Shown piece by piece: positions 1 through 8,002 of a DNA stretch of 12,964 nt. How positions within the stretch are numbered: the stretch's first letter is position 1; each line of letters opens with the position of its first letter. This stretch comes from JBOGED01 sp050743625 (GTDB lineage: Bacteria; Actinomycetota; Nitriliruptoria; Euzebyales; Egibacteraceae). The stretch is taken from the NCBI GenBank assembly GCA_050743625.1, contig JBOGED010000015.1:1-12964 (forward strand), given 5' to 3'. The notes beneath the pieces are model-generated. The model saw only the letters and a program-made list of their open reading frames with translations, had not been told where the DNA came from and did no database searches. The translations under genes and the position numbers were made by a program.

Positions 1-1154
1 CGTGCACGGCGTGGTGATGATGGGTACACAGTAAGGCCATATTTGGGGTCAAAGTGGGTCCGCCGTTTCCTTTGGGGCGGGTGGGTGGGGGAGGTTGGCG
101 TGGTCGATGCACGTCGCTCCATTGCCAAGGCCGCACGCAGCGCACCCCGTCCAGGGTGGTGAACCGGCAGCTCCGATCCCGCTCGATCACGGCAAGGCGC
201 TGCGCTGGGCTGGGATAGCGTCGCATGTCCACCCACGTGGTCCGCCCATTGCGGGTGATCTTGCGGCGCACGACGTCGGCGTCGCACGCGAGCAGCCTGG
301 CGGTGGCCCCGCAGATCCTGCCCACCCAGTCCAACCGGGCGGCCGGCGCGCCAGGCTCGCCGGCCAACGTCTCCGGCGTGAGGAACACCGTGGCCCTCGG
401 CTGCAGCCCCGCCACCGACGGCAAATCGTCCTTGCGCGCCAACGCCATCCGGGCCAGTTGCACGAGCGCGTCGGCGTTGCGCTGCTCCGACGTGCGCCGC
501 TCCTCGTCGGGCATCGTGGCCGGGTCAGGCCCAGCCAACGCATCCAAGGCCGACCGCACCATCGCGCCACCGACTGGGTCCAACAGCCCGTCGATGTGGG
601 TCATCCCGTCGTCCCGAGCCGACACGACCAGCCGACGGGCGGCGTACTGATCGCACGCGTCTTGCTCCTCCGGACCCGGGTCCGCGGCGTGCCGCCGGTC
701 CGCGAGCTCCTCCCGGAACGCCCGGTCGTCCGTAACCGCGGCCAACTCGACCAACTCGGCCTGCGCCGATGCCATCAGATCCGGATGGCTGCGCGCTGCC
801 CGCGCCAAAGCCTCGGTCTGGCCGGCACTGATCCGGCCCGCAGCCAACGCCGCCGCCGTCACCTCCAACTCGGGACCCACCAGCGCGGTCGCCAGCCGTA
901 CCTGGCGCATGGCCTGCCCGCCGGACAACTGCCCCGCGCCGCCTCCGCCCCGAAGCCGCGTCCTCGGCGCGACGGGCGACCTCGGCGGCGCACCGCAACC
1001 GCTCCGCCGCCACCCGTGCGGTCACGCAAGTCAACAATTCGACGTCTGCCCGCAACCTGGCCTCGTCCAAGACGCCCAGGTCACGCGCGGCCAGCCTGTC
1101 GCATGCTGACCTCAGCATCGCGTCTGGCGCCATTCCCCCGTCGCTCGAACTCAT
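1..1154 (-). CDS. DUF222/HNH endonuclease (13E12-type), partial, frameshifted
   Basis: Actinobacterial protein with an N-terminal helical DUF222 region and a C-terminal HNH nuclease motif; the family is thought to be mobile or conflict-associated, with no firmly known role. The first ~68 codons (1154 to ~948) read MSSSDGGMAPDAMLRSACDR and end in a typical AEVARRAEDAAS helix. The reading then moves to another frame from ~946, where family sequence resumes without a stop to the window edge: GGQAMRQVRLATALVGPEL, GLLDPVGGAMVRSALDALAG, ARLDWVGRICGATARLLACD. The HNH part shows DVH (~107-111), then GGPTLTPNMALLC and THHHHAVH near the edge, so the motif residues are present although the stretch after DVH is unusually Pro-rich. 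One extra base near 947 explains the shift. The C-terminus lies outside the window. The start at 1154 fits a -10 box six bases upstream. Family assignment is secure; whether the gene is intact is not. Confidence 0.82.
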
Positions 1155-1160
1155 GTTCTC

Positions 1161-1189
1161 AATATAGTTGATACTCTCGTGTATTACAA
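1161..1189 (-). promoter_or_regulatory. Putative promoter of the HNH gene, possibly leaderless
   Basis: On the minus strand TTGTAA (1189-1184) and TATATT (1166-1161) are separated by exactly 17 nt. The -10 box ends six bases before the ATG at 1154, so transcription would begin at or next to the A of the start codon. No Shine-Dalgarno sequence is visible. The surroundings are AT-rich compared with the rest of the window. Confidence 0.55.
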
Positions 1190-1201
1190 GCGTTTAAACG
1201 C
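1190..1201. repeat. 12-bp palindrome abutting the HNH promoter -35 box
   Basis: GCGTTTAAACGC is a perfect 12-bp palindrome lying directly upstream of the TTGTAA -35 candidate. Its placement and AT-rich core suit an operator, but only one copy is present and no regulator is identified. Confidence 0.4.
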
Positions 1202-1248
1202 ATAAATTGACAAGGAACAGCCGCAACGCAGCCCCGCTCCAGCCTCGC

Positions 1249-3536
1249 TCAGAGGGCTCGCGGCGTTTGCGTTGCCGGGAGGCGTTCCGCGGCAGTGAAG
1301 ACCACCCGAGCGTTGGGATGCGCGTACACGCTGTAGGCCAGCCAGGTCGGGTCCTCAGGCGCGTGCTCCCGGGTCCGCACGCGGGCGGTCAGGACGGCTT
1401 GGCCGAGTGTGCGCCCCGCCTGTACCTGGTCGTAGAAGGTGCGGGCGAAGACCCAGGCGGGCTCGTCGGTCACCGACCACAACGGGCCGACGAACACGCC
1501 GCAGCGGCAGCGCCCGGCCCAAGCGGCGGCCCAACCACCCAGCTGGGTCAGCGACCAGGTCTGCTGGCCGGCCCGGCACGCGTTGAGGAACACCAGCGGA
1601 CGGCGCCGCCCGATCGCGGTCTGACGCGGACCGTACAGGTCCTCGGGCCCCACACGACCACCGTCGGCCAACACCATCACGGACACGTCGCCGTGACCGG
1701 CGAAATGCCACAGATCGATCTCTCCTTGCTGCCCGTTCAGCAGCGCGCCAACGGCAGGTCCGCTGGCTTGCGGGGGGCTGCGATCTTCCAGCCCGTGCCG
1801 GTCGGCGAGACCAGCCACATAGCCGCGCTCTCGGGCCACCGACGGCAGCGGCGGCTGCCCAGGAGCCTGGCCTCCGTCGAGACAGGCCACACGGCGTATG
1901 TGGAGGCTGCCAGCCGGCCCGGACCGTCCGGCCAGCCAGCGGGTCAGCTCGAACCGGGCGCACAAAAAGTCGTCGTCGACGATGCGGTCGGGATCTTCGT
2001 CGTCATAGGGACGCACCAGCTCCCAGGGGGATCCACGGCTCATCGGAGGTGACCTGCAACGAGCGGGCCGCCGAAGCGGACAGGTCCCGGTAGGCGCGCC
2101 GCAGCTCGGGTGGGAACAGCTCGCGGTACAGCTGCTCACCCAATGCCCGTAACCCGGTCTGCGCCTGGCTGCCGGCCAACCCCTCGATGCGTTTCATCAG
2201 GCGAGCCTGGTACTGCTCGGGTGAGCCGAGGATGGCGACCTCGCCGGCCGGGTAGTAGTGGTAACCGGCGACACCGTTGGGCGAGTGCAACACGTAGCCG
2301 AGGACGCTGCGCCCGTCGCGCGTCGTCACGGTCACACGAAGATCGGCGTCAGGCGGTGGCGCGTAGGCGCCGCCGACGGCTACGGGGGCTTCGGTTCGCG
2401 CGTGCTCTTCCGACGCAGACTCGGCGCTGACCTCGATCGCCAGCCCGACCGTCGCGACGCTCAGCCCAGCCTGGCGAAAATCCAGGCGCACAACCGTGTC
2501 GCCTGCGCGCAGCGCGGTGAGAAAGAACACCGCCGTCTCGCTGTCCCGATCAGGCTCGACGCGCAGCAGGCGGACCGGGTCCCCTTCAATTTCGAAGTCC
2601 TCACCGCGGGCATTCAGGTGAACATCGACGGTTTGGGCCAGGCGGGCTCGCACGGCTCGGACCTCGGCGCTGGCCGCCAGCGGAGCGCACGTCAGCCGCA
2701 CCGTGATCACCCCTCGCCGACCAAGAGCGAGGCGGCGGGGCGCCGAAATATCGGTGTAGCGGGTCACGACCGGGCTGGTCAGCCGCTCGCCCAGCCCCTC
2801 CAGCGCCGTCGACCAGTCGGGGCCGGCCGAGGAGTCGTCACCGTCGGCGCGCGACCTGCTCCACGTTGCCAGCCCGATCCCCCCGCACCCGATCCCCATA
2901 GGCGTTGCCGAGGCTGTGCTGGGTCATGGCCCAGTCGGCGGGCAGCGCCTCACGGGTAAACACCTGCAACGCGGCCTGGTAACAGCCGATCGCGCGCTCC
3001 AAGTTGCCAGCCCGATCACCCAGGGGATTCTGGGCGATGCTGTTAGCCAATTCGACCTGCAGGGCCGCCCACAGGGACGGGACCTCGTATCGGGACATGA
3101 GAGCCAAAGCCTGTTCGTAAACCTGGATGCGCCGGGGCAACTCCTCTGTCCTGGTGAGTCTGTCGGCCTCTTCGACCAGCGACTGCAGTTCGCGCGATAT
3201 CCCTGGGTCGGCCATGTCACCGTCCCCGCCAGGCGGTTCTGGCACACCAGCTTCGCGACCCGCGGTCATGGCCGTAAAGGCGGTGTCCACTCCCAGGGCG
3301 CGGCAACGTTGCAGTAAGGCTCGGTGGTCCTCGACGACTGCCGCCCTCTCGTCGTCTTGGGCTTGGGCGAGTTGGGCCAGTAGCGCGTCGGCAGCCTGAC
3401 TCAACAGTTCCGGGTGGGCCTCCAGGATGCGACGTGACTCCAGCCAAGTCGGAGCCGTGATGAACTCGGTAACAACGGCCAGCAATTGGCCATAGTCGAC
3501 TCGGTTCCGTTTACCGCCGAAGCGCCTGAACGCCAT
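1249..3536 (-). CDS. TPR-CHAT caspase-like protease, frameshifted twice
   Basis: CHAT proteins are caspase-fold Cys proteases, often acting in bacterial conflict or regulated cell death; TPR repeats usually sense a partner. The first frame (3536 to ~2841, 232 codons) has an N-terminal helical region (AHPELLSQAADALL) and TPR units with GDRAGNLERAIGCYQAALQV and DWAMTQHSLGNAYGDR. The second frame (to ~2030) carries a beta-rich middle domain (TRYTDISAPRRLALGRRG; GYHYYPAGEVAILG). The third (to 1249) is the CHAT domain with WHFAGHGDV (His codon 1695-1693) and VFLNACRAG (Cys codon 1578-1576), the expected His-Cys pair. Both frame changes need one extra base removed. The second is at a five-C run on the coding strand (2030-2026): with four Cs it reads DEPWIPWELVRPYDDED, the usual join. 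The ATG at 3536 has GGGAGGG eight or so bases upstream and is preferred over GTG 3560. It is probably one ~761-codon gene, either a recent pseudogene or miscalled bases. Confidence 0.8.
2859..3017. repeat. DNA-level repeat of a TPR unit
   Basis: CTCCA(A/C), then GTTGCCAGCCCGATC, occurs at 2859-2879 and 2997-3017, 138 bp (46 codons) apart. Each copy encodes the GDRAGN(L/V)E segment of a TPR unit. The second unit is cut short just before the first frame change, as if further units were lost by recombination or collapsed in assembly. Confidence 0.6.
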
Positions 3537-3648
3537 CGAGTTGCCCTCCCGGCAACGCACTCACTCCCCTACAACGCGTGAGGTGCCCGCCCACCACGCT
3601 ACCTTTTCTCCCTCTGACACTGCGTGCGGGAGAGATCCAGCCGACTAG

Positions 3649-6393
3649 CTAGAGCTCCTCCAGTAGGCGCCGCGTGTGGGTTTCGAGCGCGAGCAGCCTT
3701 CCGTCGAGGCGGTGCAGCTTGGCCTTGGCCCAGCTGTTCAGCACGTTGGTGAGCAGGTCGAGCGTCTCCCAGAGCGCGACCCGCTGGCGGCTCACCGGCG
3801 CGCGCGCCTCGTAGGCGTCGGTGAACAGGTCGCACAAGATCTCCAGGTCGCGCAGCTGGTCACGGCGCGCGGCGTCGCGACCCGCAAGCGTCGCAAGCCC
3901 GATCGACTTGAGGGTCGCGCGGAACAGCGCGATGTCGAGCGCTGGCTCGGCCTGGCAGAAGCCGTCGAAGTCGATGAACGCGATCCGGCCACCGGCGAGG
4001 AGCACCTGCGCGGGGCGGAAGCTGCGGTGGGAGGGGACGAGCGGGTCGGCGGGGAAGCGGTCAGCGAGCTCGGAGACAGCGGCGAGCAGCGGGCCCGCCG
4101 CACCGGCGACGGCCGGAAGGGCGGCACCGAGACGCGCGGCGCGCTCACGCACCTCGGCCAGCTCGTCGGCCAGAGTGACCGGCTCGCCGTAGACGACGCC
4201 GCATCGGTGCAGGGCCGCGAGACCCGCCGCGGTCTGGCGCAGGGCCTCCGCAAGCGCACCGGATGTGAGCGCGGCGCCCTCGTCCAGCTTCTCGCGAATC
4301 AGCTCCTTGAGGGTCAGCTCCTCGTCGACTGGCCCTTGGATCAGCACGCGCTCCCGCTCGAGGTACGCCAGGGGCTCGGCGATCGCGACGACATCCCCGC
4401 TGGCCAGCGGCGAGTCCCACAAGGCCCGCATCGCCTCGTAGGCGTTGCGGCCCTTGTCCGCCCGGTAGGTCTTCGCCACCACGAGCCGGGGCCAACCCGG
4501 CTCCGCGCGCTCGTAAGAGAGCGTGGAGACGACCGTGCACCGGCTGCCGCGCTTGTAGCGGACGACCCGAGGAGCGCAACTCGCGATGCGCAGGTCCTCG
4601 TCGTGTTGGTGGCGGATCGCTGCCTCCAAGAACACGCGGGCGGGCTCCGGGTCGGTAAGCAGCGGGACGGCGGGCAGATCGGCGTCCTCGGCGCGGGTCT
4701 CCAGGTGGAGTCCCAGGCGAGGAAGGCTGCACCGCCAACCGGCGGATCCCAGCTCCGAGGCACCGCACGCAAGCGTCGGAGCCTCGCCCCCCGGCGGGTC
4801 GAGAAGGCCGACGAGCCCCACGGTGCGGCATTCCCCGCCGGGGGCGTCGATGACGACCTCGTACTCGACCCTCCAGCACTGGTCCTCTTTGAGGCGGATC
4901 CGTCGCGCGGCGCAAGAACGCAGGGTAGACGCGCCTGACTGGAGCTCCGGAACCGCACGTGCCAGCTCCTCGCCTACACGCCCACCGTCGGATGCCGCCA
5001 GCAGCCAGGCCGGCGGGGCGGAGAACCGCCGCAACCCCGCGAGGACCGCGGAACGGCTCATCGCGTCGAGCACGTGAGCGAGCCGCGCGCCTTTCAACTT
5101 GTGCCAGGCATGGGAGGCCATTCTGGTGAAGCTGCAGATCTCGTACGCGGCATGCCGATCGGCGAGCAGTTTCCGGTCGACCCCCGCCGCGTCGGCGTAC
5201 GCGGCCAGGAACGCCTCGGACAGCCCGGTCGCCTCGGCTCCCGATTTCGCCACCCCCAGCGCAAGGTAGGCCGTGAACTGGCCGAGGTCGAGGGCTGGCT
5301 CTGCCTGGCAGAAGTCGTCGAAGTCCAGCAAGCCCGCTCTACCCTGACGGTCAAACACGATCTGCGAGTGGGTAAAGTCGCCGTGGGCGAGCCCCAGTTC
5401 CCGCGGCACCGAGGCCGCCGCAAGCTCCTCGGCCTGGTCCAACCCTCGGTCCAGCCGATCCCCAAGCTCGGGCGCGTGCCGCCGGATCGCACCGAGTTGG
5501 TCCCGCAGGCCGCGGATCTCCATCTGAAAAGTCCGGTCAGCCCCCAACCGACAGCCCGAGTTATGGAGTACGGCGCCGGTGACGGCGGCGCGCTGGAGCA
5601 GCTCCGGCAAAGCCATCCCGTGCGGGCTAGCCTCACCGCGCAGGAGCGATGAGATCCCCGGGGTTCCCTCCATCGGGTCCATGAGCACGAGCTTGAGGTC
5701 CTCGTCGTAGCCGAGGCAGCGAGGCACCGCGAGAAGAGGTTGGAGTCCTCGGGTCAAGGCAGGGGTCCGCTCTCCTTCTCCCCCAGCGGTGATCTTGCCG
5801 TAGATCGTGCGATTTCCTGGCTCGAGCCGGTAGCGGAGGACGCAGCGCCCGCGCCGTGGGTACGCGACCACGTCGACCTGGCAACGGTCGAAGGTCCCGC
5901 CCACAAGGGCACTCAAAGCAGCGAGCATCCGCTCGGGGTCGGTCGCGTCCACGAGCATCGGGAGATCGCCGTCCACGGGGAAGGCGCTCAACGCCATCGC
6001 GAGCGGCTCTACGTGGGCCACGGTCGCCGAGAAGGACACTGTCTCGGGGCGGCCGGCAGCGCGCGCGGCCAGCGGGGTGAGCCGCTCGTCGACGTACCGT
6101 TGCGACGCGGCGGGGTCAGGGAAGACCCGACCGCACACGATCCGATCCTCGGACCCGATTCGCAGCTGGTACCTGACGATCGCGGAGTCCCCTGGCAAGT
6201 AGAGCGCCTTGCCCGGCCGGCAGCCGTCGATCCGCGATCCCGCCCCGGCCAGCGCCTCGCCAATGACCGCCCGCATCCGGTCACCGTCGAACGCGGCAGC
6301 GAGACCCGGCAGCTCCCGAAGGAGCCCGGGATTGGCGAGCGGATCGACGGTCAACAGCTCCCCCTCTTCCTCGACGATGCGCGCCGCTATCAT
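3649..6393 (-). CDS. Tandem APH-fold protein; second half lacks catalytic Asp
   Basis: About 914 residues, intact; two APH/choline-kinase-like halves of ~460. Each half has a first N-lobe-like segment (CRPGKALYLPGDSAIVRYQL ~58; CAARRIRLKEDQCWRVEYEV ~494), a second one with a Lys (VVAYPRRGRCVLRYRLEPG and YGK ~200; VVRYKRGSRCT and VVAK ~641), and a C-lobe. The first C-lobe has HGDFTHSQ (His337, Asp339) and LLDFDDFCQAEPALDLGQF (~356), the phosphotransferase catalytic and metal motifs, with Gln in the usual Asn place. The second reads SHRSFRPAQ (~788), with Ser791 replacing the catalytic Asp, but keeps FIDFDGFCQAEPALDIALF (~806). This suggests one active and one pseudo-kinase half. The substrate is unknown; normal APH enzymes are ~270-300 residues. 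The start is ATG 6393 or GTG 6423; neither has a clear ribosome site. The CHAT gene follows on the same strand after ~110 nt. Confidence 0.8.
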   Translation of the reverse strand: MIAARIVEEEGELLTVDPLANPGLLRELPGLAAAFDGDRMRAVIGEALAGAGSRIDGCRPGKALYLPGDSAIVRYQLRIGSEDRIVCGRVFPDPAASQRYVDERLTPLAARAAGRPETVSFSATVAHVEPLAMALSAFPVDGDLPMLVDATDPERMLAALSALVGGTFDRCQVDVVAYPRRGRCVLRYRLEPGNRTIYGKITAGGEGERTPALTRGLQPLLAVPRCLGYDEDLKLVLMDPMEGTPGISSLLRGEASPHGMALPELLQRAAVTGAVLHNSGCRLGADRTFQMEIRGLRDQLGAIRRHAPELGDRLDRGLDQAEELAAASVPRELGLAHGDFTHSQIVFDRQGRAGLLDFDDFCQAEPALDLGQFTAYLALGVAKSGAEATGLSEAFLAAYADAAGVDRKLLADRHAAYEICSFTRMASHAWHKLKGARLAHVLDAMSRSAVLAGLRRFSAPPAWLLAASDGGRVGEELARAVPELQSGASTLRSCAARRIRLKEDQCWRVEYEVVIDAPGGECRTVGLVGLLDPPGGEAPTLACGASELGSAGWRCSLPRLGLHLETRAEDADLPAVPLLTDPEPARVFLEAAIRHQHDEDLRIASCAPRVVRYKRGSRCTVVSTLSYERAEPGWPRLVVAKTYRADKGRNAYEAMRALWDSPLASGDVVAIAEPLAYLERERVLIQGPVDEELTLKELIREKLDEGAALTSGALAEALRQTAAGLAALHRCGVVYGEPVTLADELAEVRERAARLGAALPAVAGAAGPLLAAVSELADRFPADPLVPSHRSFRPAQVLLAGGRIAFIDFDGFCQAEPALDIALFRATLKSIGLATLAGRDAARRDQLRDLEILCDLFTDAYEARAPVSRQRVALWETLDLLTNVLNSWAKAKLHRLDGRLLALETHTRRLLEEL

Positions 6394-6401
6394 GCCCCGT
6401 C

Positions 6402-6808
6402 GTGGAGTTGGACGTGGAGCCACCCTTCGTCTTGATTAAACCGGGCGCCAACGAGCGCGACTTCTTCGACCTCGATTCGGGTTCCTCCTGACGTTACTCA
6501 GCGCCTGGCTCGACGAGCAGCGCCGTGGAGCGATCGTGCGCGGGTCCCGCTACCCGATGCGGCTCGACCCCCGGTGGTCGCCGGAGCCGGACCTGCTCGT
6601 CGTCACCGACGCGCACCGGGATCGGATCACCGCGCAGCGCCTGGAAGGGCCCGCCGATCTCGTCATCGAGATCGCCTCGGACGGCGACCCGGGGTTCGAC
6701 GAGCGGGAGAAGCTACCTCGCTACCGCGCGGCCGGTATTCATTCCCGAGATCTGGTTGGTCTCGCCGCAGACGTGCAGGGTGCGCGTTGATCGGCTCGAT
6801 ACCAAGGG
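6402..6808 (+). pseudogene. Uma2-family (DUF820) nuclease relic
   Basis: Uma2 proteins are PD-(D/E)XK nuclease-fold proteins, common as stand-alone accessory genes. Pieces in three frames are recognisable. A possible N-terminus runs from GTG 6402 (ELDVEPPFVLIKPGANERDF) and stops at the TGA in GSSCC-like coding near 6488. The body is in another frame from ~6485: LLTLLSAWLDEQRRGAIVRG, EPDLLVVTDAHRDRI, ADLVIEIASDGDPGFDEREK, LPRYRAAGI. It continues in a third frame as PEIWLVSPQTCRVRVDRL. About 25 residues normally joining the N-terminus and body are missing. The last frame change is caused by ATTC repeated in tandem at 6737-6744; removing one copy restores AGIPEIWLV. Family homology fades near 6808. 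The N-terminus abuts or overlaps the start of the divergent kinase-like gene. Confidence 0.78.
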
Positions 6809-6818
6809 TGTCGGTGAG

Positions 6819-6865
6819 TTTTCTGGACGTTTACCGGACTATATGTCCGGTCAACGTCCAGAAAA
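6819..6865. repeat. 47-bp near-perfect palindrome
   Basis: Left arm TTTTCTGGACGTT-T-ACCGGAC (6819-6839), loop TATAT (6840-6844), right arm GTCCGGT-C-AACGTCCAGAAAA (6845-6865): 20 of 21 positions pair. The T-run precedes the stem and the A-run follows it, the reverse of an intrinsic terminator on either strand. It sits just past the Uma2 relic. It could be a site for a dimeric DNA-binding protein or recombinase, or a small non-autonomous element; nothing here decides. Confidence 0.75.
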
Positions 6866-7059
6866 GTGCGGCAATGAGGCGTCCGGTCGCGCGGCGTGGT
6901 CTGGCGTGGTGCATGTTCGTGCGTGTTGAGGTGATCGCACAGCGTGTTACCCAGCTGGGCTGAGTTCGGCGAAGGTGGCGCGCGTTGCGTCGCCAGGCCT
7001 GCCCCCTGTTCGGGGAGAACACCGTCCGAAGGATGCGGAACGCCCGTCTAGGTGGATCC

Positions 7060-7854
7060 TCAGCGGCCGTTGCGTGAGAAATGCATCCAATCCTTGGTGT
7101 TGCTCCAGCCGCCACCCCATCCCCAGCCGATCGAGGCGAACGCCCCGGTCACCTCGTCGTCGGCGAAGATCATCCCCGGGCGCCGCCAGCCGCGGTCCGC
7201 GTACGAGGAGGCCAGCTCGGGGAGGACCAAGCCACCCTTGACGTACGGGTTGTGGAACGGGTTGACGTCGACCGCCAAGCCATAGGCGTGCTGGGACCAC
7301 GAGGTCCCGCCGGTGGTCGCGCGGCACACGAAGGCAGTCGTGTTGTTGCCGTCGCCGGTTGGTGGCGCGTCCAGCTCCGCCAGCGTGACGACGCGCATCT
7401 CCTCGATCGGGAACCGAGCGTCGTAAAGGCGGCGGAAGACCGCTGCGACGTCCTTGGCCACCGACGCGTGAACGAGCATCTCGCCGCGGTGCGGGTGTTG
7501 GTCGAAGCCCCAGAAGCTCAGCGTGAGATAGCGCAGGTCCTCGACGGCGACCGGGCACCGCGGCGACCAGGTGGACCGCTCGACGACGCGTCGGGGTACC
7601 GGATCGATCGTCGAGGAAAACTCGTCGCCATCAGCCGGCGGCTGCCCGTCAGGGGGAGGCAGCTGGCGGTCCCGCAGCTCCCCAGGGGTCGGGCGGACCT
7701 CGCCGAACCCGTCAGGGCCGGTTGGCAGCACGCGTGTCCCCAACCAGGGCGGCCGTTCGGTCGTGGGCTGAGCCGCGAGCGAGAACGAAGAGGCCGCGAG
7801 CGCCACGCACAGCCCGACCACCACGAGACTGAGAAACGCAAACCGGCGCGCCAT
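7060..7854 (-). CDS. Secreted M15-like peptidoglycan peptidase
   Basis: About 264 residues, exported. The N-terminus MARRFAFLSLVVVGLCVALA, followed by AASSFSLAAQP, is a clear signal peptide, which favours ATG 7854 over GTG 7917; a TACCGT box seven bases before this ATG supports it. After a Pro-rich linker (~30-75) comes the catalytic domain with SWSQHAYGLAVDVNPFHNPY (SxHxxGxAxD, first zinc His and Asp) and near the end WGGGWSNTKDWMHFS (third zinc ligand His). This is the D-Ala-D-Ala carboxypeptidase / L-Ala-D-Glu endopeptidase fold (Peptidase_M15_4 type). It would trim cell-wall peptides outside the membrane. It lies downstream of the transsulfuration genes on the same strand but with a ~150-bp gap holding palindromes, so it is probably a separate unit. 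Exact bond specificity is not readable from sequence. Confidence 0.87.
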   Translation of the reverse strand: MARRFAFLSLVVVGLCVALAASSFSLAAQPTTERPPWLGTRVLPTGPDGFGEVRPTPGELRDRQLPPPDGQPPADGDEFSSTIDPVPRRVVERSTWSPRCPVAVEDLRYLTLSFWGFDQHPHRGEMLVHASVAKDVAAVFRRLYDARFPIEEMRVVTLAELDAPPTGDGNNTTAFVCRATTGGTSWSQHAYGLAVDVNPFHNPYVKGGLVLPELASSYADRGWRRPGMIFADDEVTGAFASIGWGWGGGWSNTKDWMHFSRNGR

Positions 7855-7861
7855 GCGCCTC

Positions 7862-7867
7862 ACGGTA
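7862..7867 (-). promoter_or_regulatory. Putative -10 box of the peptidase gene (leaderless type)
   Basis: TACCGT on the minus strand ends seven bases before ATG 7854 (spacer GAGGCGC). It matches TAnnnT. No clear -35 is seen, so activation by a factor bound at the upstream palindromes is possible. GAGG in the spacer could instead be a short-spaced ribosome site. Confidence 0.4.
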
Positions 7868-7910
7868 ACCGAAGTCGGCGCGGACCCCCCGGAACCTCGG
7901 CCGGTCCTTT

Positions 7911-7924
7911 CCTGCACTGTGCAG
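7911..7924. repeat. Operator-like element, copy 1
   Basis: CCTGCACTGTGCAG contains CTGCAC-T-GTGCAG, a 13-bp palindrome. Its centre (7918) is 39 bp from that of copy 2 (7957). It lies ~57 bp upstream of the peptidase ATG, where a regulator of that gene could bind. The cognate factor is unknown. Confidence 0.5.
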
Positions 7925-7940
7925 AGTTAGGCCGGTATCC

Positions 7941-7973
7941 CGGCTTTATCCTGCACAGTGCAGGATAAAGCCG
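7941..7973. repeat. 33-bp perfect palindrome holding operator-like copy 2
   Basis: CGGCTTTATCCTGCAC, central A, then GTGCAGGATAAAGCCG: 16-bp perfect arms. The core CTGCAC-A-GTGCAG is the same element as copy 1. It begins ~29 nt after the stop of the cystathionine gamma-synthase/lyase gene, so the transcript could fold a strong hairpin and end there, although no U-run follows. A terminator and an operator for the peptidase are both possible. Confidence 0.65.
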
Positions 7974-8002
7974 CCGCTAAAGCCGCCGGCCGGCGCGAGC
8001 CC

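Noticed and set aside
95..1171. 358-codon plus-strand open frame
   Set aside because: Pro/Arg/His-rich shadow of the HNH gene, whose family motifs are clear on the other strand.
2838..2899. TPR and middle-domain parts as two genes with a 62-nt overlap
   Set aside because: The downstream ATG (2899) has no ribosome site and no ATGA/GTGA overlap exists; one gene with an extra base is simpler, though not proven.
3676..4938. 420-codon plus-strand open frame
   Set aside because: It is antisense to the kinase-like gene, has no recognisable domain, and is explained by the GC-rich codon bias of the opposite strand.
6819..6865. Palindrome as an intrinsic terminator
   Set aside because: The T-run precedes and the A-run follows the stem on both strands, opposite to a terminator.
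6866..7059. Possible small gene between the palindrome and the peptidase
   Set aside because: Open frames here have no motif or credible start. Only a short CCCC/GGGG hairpin (7003-7014) stands out, perhaps the peptidase transcript end.
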